Source of the DNA: CAIPAT01 sp037144075
GTDB taxonomy: Bacteria; Verrucomicrobiota; Lentisphaeria; Victivallales; Victivallaceae
Assembly (NCBI GenBank): GCA_037144075.1
Contig: JBAWXM010000056.1
Span: 1 to 20,108, forward strand
Direction of reading: 5' to 3'
DNA length: 20,108 nt
The translations under genes were made by a program, and so were the position numbers. The notes beneath the pieces were generated by a model. It was given only the letters and a program-made list of their open reading frames with translations. It did no database searches and was not told where the DNA came from. Shown one piece after another: positions 14,835 to 20,108 of this stretch (positions are counted from its first letter, which is position 1; the number at the start of each line of letters is the position of its first letter).

Positions 14835-15965
14835 ATGAAAGTTGTTGCTGACGACAAGATTCCTCTGCTCAAAGGGGCGCTTGAACCATATTGTGATTCA
14901 GTCGTGTATCTGCCCGGCGGAAAAACCCGGCCTGAAGATGTCATGGACGCCGACGCTTTAATTACCCGGACCCGGACGAAATGCAATGCAAAGCTGCTGG
15001 CCGGGTCAAAAGTTAAATTCATTGCCACAGCCACCATCGGCTTCGATCATTTCGATACCGCATATCTTGACGACGCCGGGATCGCCTGGACCAATGCGCC
15101 GGGTTGCAATTCCGGTTCCGTCAAACAGTATATCACTTCCGTGCTGCTCAATCTGGCGGCAGATTATGGCATTTTGCTGCGCGGCAAAACCCTGGGCGTG
15201 GTCGGCGTCGGCAATGTCGGCTCGAAAGTCGCCGCCGTCGGCAGAGCGCTGGGCATGAACGTGCTGTTGAATGACCCGCCCCGAGCTGAAAAGGAAGGCG
15301 CGGACAAGTTCGTCAGCCTGGAACGCATCCAGTCCGAATCGGACTTTATCACTTTGCATGTGCCGTTGACGGAAACCGGCAGGGACCGGACTTATCATCT
15401 GGCGGATGCGGGTTTTCTGAAGAAACTTAAACCGGGATCATTTTTTATAAATTCATCCAGGGGCGAAGTTTGCGATAACGCCGCCTTGAAAGCCGCGCTG
15501 CAGGCTGAAGCCATTCGCGGCGCGATACTGGACGTATGGGAAAACGAGCCGGATATTGATCTCGAACTGCTGCGGCTGGTTGATTACGGCACTCCGCATA
15601 TTGCCGGATATTCAACTGACGGCAAGGCCAACGGCACCGCCATGAGCGTCAATGCGCTTAGCCGGTTCTTTAATTTGGAACTCAAAGACTGGTATCCGTC
15701 ACATGTTCCGGGACCCGGCATTCGCGAAATCGCGATTGCCGATCAGGGGACTTTTGAGAAAACACTGCTTGAAGCGGTAAGCGTCAGTTATAATGTCAGA
15801 GACGATTATTTCAGACTGATGGCGTCCCCGGAGACGTTTGAAAAACAGCGCGGCGACTATCCGCTGCGCCGCGAATTTCCATATTACACCGTAACCGTCA
15901 AAAGCCTGGATCCGGAAATTATTTCCGCGCTCCGGGAACTTGGTTTCAACCTGAAGGACGCATAG
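14835..15965 (+). CDS. pdxB: Erythronate-4-phosphate dehydrogenase PdxB (376 aa)
   Basis: PdxB oxidises 4-phosphoerythronate in the DXP-dependent pathway to pyridoxal phosphate. The NAD-binding loop is GVVGVGNVGSK. The catalytic triad aligns one-for-one with the E. coli enzyme: Arg209 (SSRGEVCDN), Glu238 (VWENEP), His255 (PHIAGY). Specific PdxB features are also visible: VKFIATATIGFDHFD, NAPGCNSGSV, LLNDPPRAEKEG, and the C-terminal PdxB dimerisation domain with YNVRDDYFRL and FEKQRGDYPLRREF. These separate it from general D-2-hydroxyacid dehydrogenases such as SerA. It lies 6 bases upstream of thiI. Confidence 0.93.
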   Translation: MKVVADDKIPLLKGALEPYCDSVVYLPGGKTRPEDVMDADALITRTRTKCNAKLLAGSKVKFIATATIGFDHFDTAYLDDAGIAWTNAPGCNSGSVKQYITSVLLNLAADYGILLRGKTLGVVGVGNVGSKVAAVGRALGMNVLLNDPPRAEKEGADKFVSLERIQSESDFITLHVPLTETGRDRTYHLADAGFLKKLKPGSFFINSSRGEVCDNAALKAALQAEAIRGAILDVWENEPDIDLELLRLVDYGTPHIAGYSTDGKANGTAMSVNALSRFFNLELKDWYPSHVPGPGIREIAIADQGTFEKTLLEAVSVSYNVRDDYFRLMASPETFEKQRGDYPLRREFPYYTVTVKSLDPEIISALRELGFNLKDA

Positions 15966-15971
15966 CCAATC

Positions 15972-17180
15972 ATGTTTAACGCAATCATCTGCCGATATAA
16001 CGAAATAGCGATAAAAGGCAATAACCGGGCGATGTTTGAAAACCGGCTGGTTGAAAATATCTACGATTTGCTCAAAACCGTCGACGACGTCAAAGTATCG
16101 CGGGTCAGGGGCAGAATCTGGGTGCAGCATCCGTCAAAACGTCCATTTTCTGACGGCGAACTGGATATAATCAAAGCGCAGCTCCCGCGGGCATTCGGCA
16201 TCGAGTCTTTTTCCCCTGTCATTATGTGCGGTCTGGATATTGAAGAAATTTGCGCTGCGGTTGACGGCAGTTGCGATTCGTTTGTCCGGTTGGCAATGGC
16301 GAAAAAGGCGGTTCCGGCTTTCCGCATCCGGGCGACCAGAAGCAATAAGAAGTTTCCGCTTATATCCAAAGAGATCGAAATCCGGCTGGCTAAAGTCGTT
16401 GCCATTAAATATGACGACGACAGGCTGAGGGTTGATTTGACGGATGCCGACCTAACTGTCGGCTGCGAAGTCCGCGACGAATTCGCGTTCGTCTTTTATC
16501 AGTCATTCCAGGGGCCGGGCGGACTGCCGGTAGGCTGCAATTCGCCGACGCTGGCGCTGCTGTCAGGCGGCATTGATTCGCCGGTTGCCTGCTATATGAC
16601 GATGAAACGCGGATGCCGCGTTGACTATATCACTTTTCACAGCGCGCCATATACTCCGCAGGTGACGATAGACAAAGTGAAGCGGATCGCCGCCGAATTA
16701 AATCTTTTCCAGCGTCCCGCCAAACTGCATATCTGCAATCTGGCGCCGATTCAGAAGCTGATCCGCGATAACTGCAACTCCCGCAACCGCACCGTCCTTT
16801 ACCGGCGAATGATGTTCCGCATCGCGGAAAAAGTGGCTCGGAAAACCGGCTGCATGGCATTAGTGACGGGTGAATCCGTCGGCCAGGTCGCCAGCCAGAC
16901 CATTGTCAACCTGAATACGATCAATGACGCCGTCAATATGCTGGTACTCCGTCCGCTGATTGGAATGGACAAAAGCGAAGGCATTGCGCTGGCGGAAAAA
17001 ATCGGCACCTTTGAACTGTCCAAGGAACAGGTTCCGGACAGTTGCACAGTCTTTGCCCCGTCCGCCCCGTCTACCGCCGTGCCGCTGGAGCGCGCTAAAG
17101 AAGACGAGGATTTGCTTCCAGGATATGAAACCGTGCTGGATGAAATCATTCAGGGTATTGAAGTCTATACTGAAAGGTAA
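15972..17180 (+). CDS. thiI: tRNA 4-thiouridine / thiamin sulfurtransferase ThiI (402 aa)
   Basis: ThiI adenylates U8 of tRNA and transfers sulfur to make 4-thiouridine; in some bacteria it also feeds thiazole synthesis. The N-terminal ferredoxin-like/THUMP region (about 1-170) precedes the PP-loop SGGIDSPVA (198-206), followed by ITFHSAPYT and LVTGESVGQVASQT. A conserved cysteine occurs in PDSCTVFAP. The protein ends without the C-terminal rhodanese domain of E. coli ThiI, as in Bacillus-type ThiI, so persulfide transfer must use another route. The start ATG is 6 bases after the pdxB stop. Confidence 0.93.
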   Translation: MFNAIICRYNEIAIKGNNRAMFENRLVENIYDLLKTVDDVKVSRVRGRIWVQHPSKRPFSDGELDIIKAQLPRAFGIESFSPVIMCGLDIEEICAAVDGSCDSFVRLAMAKKAVPAFRIRATRSNKKFPLISKEIEIRLAKVVAIKYDDDRLRVDLTDADLTVGCEVRDEFAFVFYQSFQGPGGLPVGCNSPTLALLSGGIDSPVACYMTMKRGCRVDYITFHSAPYTPQVTIDKVKRIAAELNLFQRPAKLHICNLAPIQKLIRDNCNSRNRTVLYRRMMFRIAEKVARKTGCMALVTGESVGQVASQTIVNLNTINDAVNMLVLRPLIGMDKSEGIALAEKIGTFELSKEQVPDSCTVFAPSAPSTAVPLERAKEDEDLLPGYETVLDEIIQGIEVYTER

Positions 17181-17297
17181 GACTGATATAAGCGCTGTCT
17201 TAAACCACTAAAAATCTTTAGAATATAATTTTACAAATTAAATATTAAAACATTCGGCCTGACTTTATAAAAGCCGCGCCGGCAGGAAAGAAAAACC

Positions 17298-17885
17298 ATG
17301 AACAACGAAACGATTATCAAGGATACCTCCGCCAATCCCGCACCGCTCGGCCTTACCGGATTCGGGCTGACGACCATTCTGCTTAACATTCATAATGCCG
17401 GCTTCTATCCCAATAATTCCATGATTCTAGGGATGGGCATTTTTGTGGGCGGAATCGCCCAGATCATCGCCGGCATACTTGAATCGAAGAAGAACAATAC
17501 TTTCGGTTTGACCGCTTTTATCGCCTACGGCTCCTTCTGGCTGTCGCTGGTGGCCATTCTGGCGCTGCCGCGGCTGGGCATTGCCGACAAGGCCGATGAA
17601 ACTGCCATGGGTTTCTATCTGCTCGTCTGGGGACTGTTTACTTTCGGTATGTTCATCGGAACTTTGCGGCTCAACCGCGCCCTGCAAGTGGTTTTCGGTT
17701 CGCTGGTCATTCTCTTCGCGCTGCTGGCTCTTGGAGATTTCACCCATAATCCGACCATCAAAATCATTGCCGGATACGAAGGCATCATCTGCGGACTGTC
17801 GGCTTTTTATGCAGCTATCGCGCAGGTGCTGAATGAAGTATACGGCCGCGTTGTGCTGCCGGTGGGGCCTGTCGCCCGAAAGTAA
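17298..17885 (+). CDS. GPR1/FUN34/YaaH family acetate/succinate transporter (195 aa)
   Basis: An integral membrane protein with six predicted helices. The family signature NPAPLGLTGFGLTT lies at residues 14-27, followed by NPAPLG-type spacing into helix 1, GGIAQIIAGILE in helix 2, and TFGLTAFIAYGSFWLSL in helix 3. SatP-like members take up acetate and succinate with protons across the inner membrane. An AGGAAAG ribosome binding site precedes the ATG. It is 117 bases downstream of thiI and may have its own promoter. Its TAA stop lies in one arm of a hairpin whose other arm holds the stop of the convergent araC gene. Confidence 0.92.
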   Translation: MNNETIIKDTSANPAPLGLTGFGLTTILLNIHNAGFYPNNSMILGMGIFVGGIAQIIAGILESKKNNTFGLTAFIAYGSFWLSLVAILALPRLGIADKADETAMGFYLLVWGLFTFGMFIGTLRLNRALQVVFGSLVILFALLALGDFTHNPTIKIIAGYEGIICGLSAFYAAIAQVLNEVYGRVVLPVGPVARK

Positions 17886-17901
17886 AAATCTATTACTTTT
17901 T
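17879..17901. terminator. Shared AT-rich hairpin at the convergent transporter/araC ends
   Basis: AAAGTAA (17879-17885) pairs with TTACTTT (17893-17899) across a 7-base loop, followed by TTC on the plus strand. Each arm contains one gene's stop codon. It may act as a weak bidirectional terminator. Confidence 0.4.
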
Positions 17902-18738
17902 CAAACGGAACTCAGACGGCGAACAGCCGGCGGCCAGCCGGAAACGCTTGTTAAAATGCTGCGGGTCTGGCAGTCCGACCGTCACGCCGATCTCCTTGAC
18001 GGACATGGCGGTGGTCTCCAGCAGGTATTTGGCTTTGTCAATGCGGCGCTGAAGCAGGTAGCGCTGGATGGTCATGCCTTGCTTTTTTCTGAACATCTGG
18101 GTCAAATAGTTCCGGCTGATATCGCATCTTCCGGCCAGCCGCCCGATGCTGACAGGCTGATCCAGCGCCATATCTATATAATTCTGCGCCGATTTCAGCT
18201 TCTGCTCAAGCGTCGAAGAGCTTGCGCTCCCGGATGATATGCCGCTGGATTTGACGGCCAGCCATAGCAGAAATTGACGAAGCGCATTGGCTGCGCCGAA
18301 CCCGGCCAGTTCAGAGTTTTGCGCCAGCGCGAACAGGGTAATTATTTCTTGAAACCTTACCGCGTTCTCCGTGTAATTCTCCGCCGCCGGAAAATAGAGC
18401 GGCATGCTGAATTTGACCGTTTCCGCTCCGGATTCAGTATCGCCGGCGGCAAAGTGAGTGCAGTAGTGCCAGCCGCCGTTTTCCTCCGCATGATATGACG
18501 TTTCAACTCCGCAGGGCGAAATCGTAATGTCGCCGCGGGAAAGTTTCACCCGCCGGCCGCCGATATTCATTTCCCCGCTGTAGTCATACATGTGCAGCGC
18601 GTGATGCGCGGAGGAGCGGTAAACCGTCTTGAAATTCCGGTCTTTCAGGAAATAGCGGTTGGCGCGGATAATTGACGGCAGGCAGAGCAGTTCCCAGTGG
18701 AATTCCTGATTTGCCTGTTTCTTTTTCATATAATTCAT
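17893..18738 (-). CDS. AraC family transcriptional regulator (281 aa)
   Basis: The N-terminal half (about 1-165) is a sensor of the cupin type: it contains HALHMYDYSGEMNIGGRRVKLSRGDITISPCGVETSYHAEENGGWHYCTHFA, resembling sugar-responsive AraC regulators. The C-terminal half (about 180-281) has the two helix-turn-helix motifs, with IGRLAGRCDISRNYLTQMFRKKQGMTIQRYLLQRRIDKAKYLLETTAMSVKEIGVTVGLPDPQHFNKRFR. Start at 18738; a second ATG three codons in is equally possible, and neither has a strong ribosome binding site. Divergent from the uroporphyrinogen decarboxylase-like gene, which it may control. Confidence 0.92.
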   Translation of the reverse strand: MNYMKKKQANQEFHWELLCLPSIIRANRYFLKDRNFKTVYRSSAHHALHMYDYSGEMNIGGRRVKLSRGDITISPCGVETSYHAEENGGWHYCTHFAAGDTESGAETVKFSMPLYFPAAENYTENAVRFQEIITLFALAQNSELAGFGAANALRQFLLWLAVKSSGISSGSASSSTLEQKLKSAQNYIDMALDQPVSIGRLAGRCDISRNYLTQMFRKKQGMTIQRYLLQRRIDKAKYLLETTAMSVKEIGVTVGLPDPQHFNKRFRLAAGCSPSEFRLKK

Positions 18739-18789
18739 ACCACATTTTATAAAATCAATACAATAGCAGTAAGGCTTATTTGATGTTAT

Positions 18790-18818
18790 AATATATCATG
18801 TAAACAACTTACAGGCAA
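18790..18818 (-). promoter_or_regulatory. Probable promoter for the AraC gene
   Basis: On the minus strand, TTGCCT (18818-18813), a 17-base spacer and TATATT (18795-18790) lie about 52 bases before the araC ATG. The intergenic region is AT-rich, so chance matches are likely. Confidence 0.4.
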
Positions 18819-18876
18819 TTTTTAAGATTAATATTTTTTATTGTTTTTTTACCATTAACAGACAGGGAGAGAAATT

Positions 18877-19851
18877 ATGACACAAGCGGCAGTAATGACC
18901 CCGCGCCAGCGGTTTATCGCGGCGCTTGAACGCAAACCTTTGACCGGACGGGTTCCGCACTTCGAACTGGTATTTTTCCTTACCATGGAGGCTTTCGGCA
19001 AGCTTCATCCCTCACAGCGGAATTACGGTCAATGGGACCAGATGACGGAAACGGAACGCAAACTGCACCGCCATGAAATCGCTCAACTCTATATCGACAC
19101 TGCGGAGCGTTTTGAGCACAGCGCGATTTTCATTCATCCGAATCCTGGCACATTTGACGAGACCGCGCGCCTGATCGAGCTGATCCGGGAAAAATCCGGA
19201 GATAAATATTGCATCGTAATGCACGGCGACGCCACCTACGGGATACCCGGAGGCAATGCTTTTATGGAATTCGTCTACCGCCTGGCCGATGAACCGGAAA
19301 AGGTGAAAGCCGATGCCGGAGCGATGGTTGACCGCGCAATTGAAAAAGCGGAAAAATTCCGGGTACCCGGCGGACTGGACGGCTTTGCGCTGTGCGCGGA
19401 TTACTGCATGAATGACAATCCGTTCATTTCGCCGGACCAGTTCGCGGAGTTTGTCACGCCATATCTCAAACGGCTGATCCGCGCTTACCGCGATATGGGA
19501 TTCTACACGATCAAGCATACTGATGGCAATATTATGCCGATTGCCGACCAACTGGTTGAATGCGAACCCCACGCGCTGCATTCGCTCGACCCGCAGGGCG
19601 GCGTGGACATCGCTGAATTAAAACGGCGCTACGGCAGCAGGGTATGCCTGATCGGCAACGTCAACTGCGGGCTGATTGATACTGGAACCGACGAGCAGGT
19701 CATTGAATCCGCGCGCTACGCGCTGAAGCATGGCATGCCCGGCGGCGGCTACATCTTTTCCACCAGCAATTGCGTCTATACCGGCATGCGTCTGGAGCGT
19801 TATGAACTGCTGCTCGACATCTGGCGCAAAGAAGGAAATTACCCGGCCTGA
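18877..19851 (+). CDS. Uroporphyrinogen decarboxylase-family protein, not HemE (324 aa)
   Basis: A TIM-barrel protein of the URO-D/methyltransferase superfamily. The N-terminal arginine/substrate motif of true HemE (a PxWxMRQAGR-type sequence) is missing, so heme synthesis is unlikely. Conserved motifs visible: HGDATYGIPGGNAFMEFVYRLADEPE, ALCADYCMNDNPFISPDQFAEFVTPYLKRLI, KHTDGNIMPI (His214, Asp216), HSLDPQGGVDIAELKRRYG, IGNVNCGLI (Cys264) and SNCVYTGMRLERYE (Cys299). In corrinoid methyltransferases such as MtaA/MtbA a zinc is held by HxC plus a distant Cys; here the first Cys is Asp216. Likely substrate unknown; divergent araC may regulate it. A GGGAGAG ribosome binding site supports the ATG. 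Confidence 0.85.
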   Translation: MTQAAVMTPRQRFIAALERKPLTGRVPHFELVFFLTMEAFGKLHPSQRNYGQWDQMTETERKLHRHEIAQLYIDTAERFEHSAIFIHPNPGTFDETARLIELIREKSGDKYCIVMHGDATYGIPGGNAFMEFVYRLADEPEKVKADAGAMVDRAIEKAEKFRVPGGLDGFALCADYCMNDNPFISPDQFAEFVTPYLKRLIRAYRDMGFYTIKHTDGNIMPIADQLVECEPHALHSLDPQGGVDIAELKRRYGSRVCLIGNVNCGLIDTGTDEQVIESARYALKHGMPGGGYIFSTSNCVYTGMRLERYELLLDIWRKEGNYPA

Positions 19852-20108
19852 GGTCATTTTTAACCACAAAGACACGGAGTGCTTAGCGCGGCAAGCCGCA
19901 ACCAAAAGAAACTGTTAAATACACCTTAACCACGAAAGGCACGAAAATTCACGAAAAAACGCCAATACAGTTTTACCACAGAGGACGCAGAGTACACTGA
20001 GGAAAGACAAATACACTTCACCATGAAGAACATGAAGGGAGTGAAGGAACCCCGGGAACACCGCTCTCCGTAGCGGCATTCTTGATTTCGCCGTTCCGGC
20101 GACCAACG
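19852..20108. repeat. Degenerate interspersed repeats at the right edge
   Basis: No gene is seen. Four related modules occur in the same orientation: ACCACAAAGACACGGAG (from 19863), TAACCACGAAAGGCACGAAA (from 19927), TACCACAGAGGACGCAGAG (from 19974) and TTCACCATGAAGAACATGAAGG (from 20017). They share an ACCA-n-GAAG/GAGG-CACGAA pattern seen often in intergenic DNA of PVC and other bacteria. Hairpins follow: GCGGC/GCCGC (19888-19899), CCGCT/AGCGG (20061-20076) and TCGCCG/CGGCGA (20088-20102). The last stretch is partly similar, inverted, to 241-275. Confidence 0.7.

Noticed and set aside
14835..15965. Generic D-3-phosphoglycerate or other 2-hydroxyacid dehydrogenase
   Set aside because: The PdxB-specific C-terminal domain and residue-by-residue alignment of the triad with E. 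coli PdxB favour PdxB.
19012..19581. 189-codon minus-strand ORF inside the URO-D-like gene
   Set aside because: Antisense shadow; no ribosome binding site and no known motif.
18877..19851. Calling this gene hemE because hemW lies in the same window
   Set aside because: The HemE N-terminal substrate motif is missing and the genes are about 7 kb apart in different units.
19863..20038. CRISPR array
   Set aside because: The modules are not identical, spacing is irregular and no cas genes are near.

Overview
The window reads as a gene-dense chromosomal stretch of a bacterium with about 50% G+C and ordinary housekeeping content. An LL-diaminopimelate aminotransferase, an AraC regulator beside a uroporphyrinogen-decarboxylase-like protein, and the ACCACGAAAG/ACCACAGAGG repeats at the right edge together suggest a PVC-superphylum organism, most likely Lentisphaerota. 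This placement is inferred; there is no rRNA here to confirm it. No tRNA, rRNA, CRISPR array, transposase or phage gene was found.

Layout. (a) 1-390: non-coding, with short repeats and hairpins. (b) 391-3887, plus strand: a DUF58 protein and a TgpA-like membrane transglutaminase, translationally coupled by an ATGA overlap. (c) 8590-3858, minus strand: an FMN riboswitch with terminator, followed by ribBA, ribH, nusB, ftsY, a short secretory ORF and ribD. (d) 9748-8651, minus strand: a stand-alone MsmX/UgpC-type sugar-ABC ATPase. (e) 10018-11759, plus strand: an iron-sulfur-flavoprotein-like NAD(P)H/FMN protein and hemW. (f) 14227-11767, minus strand: dapL, nfu and hsp33, behind a long structured leader. 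(g) 14539-17885, plus strand: DUF1805, pdxB, thiI and an acetate/succinate transporter. (h) 18738-17893, minus strand, araC, divergent from a uroporphyrinogen-decarboxylase-family gene (18877-19851). (i) 19852-20108: degenerate interspersed repeats.

How it works together. The riboflavin block holds RibBA, RibH and RibD (RibE is not in the window) under an FMN riboswitch. The sequence gives an explicit switching model: the 5' strand of the aptamer is complementary to the 5' arm of the terminator. FMN level should therefore also set transcription of nusB and the SRP receptor gene ftsY. The dapL-nfu-hsp33 unit combines lysine/peptidoglycan precursor synthesis, Fe-S assembly and a redox chaperone. 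DUF1805-pdxB-thiI groups vitamin B6 synthesis with tRNA/thiamin sulfur chemistry.

The most promising non-standard signal is the roughly 175-base structured segment in the dapL 5' leader (14261-14443). It contains several perfect hairpins and lies downstream of a good extended -10 promoter. It may be an undescribed cis-regulatory RNA or an interspersed repeat. No large new multi-gene system is evident.
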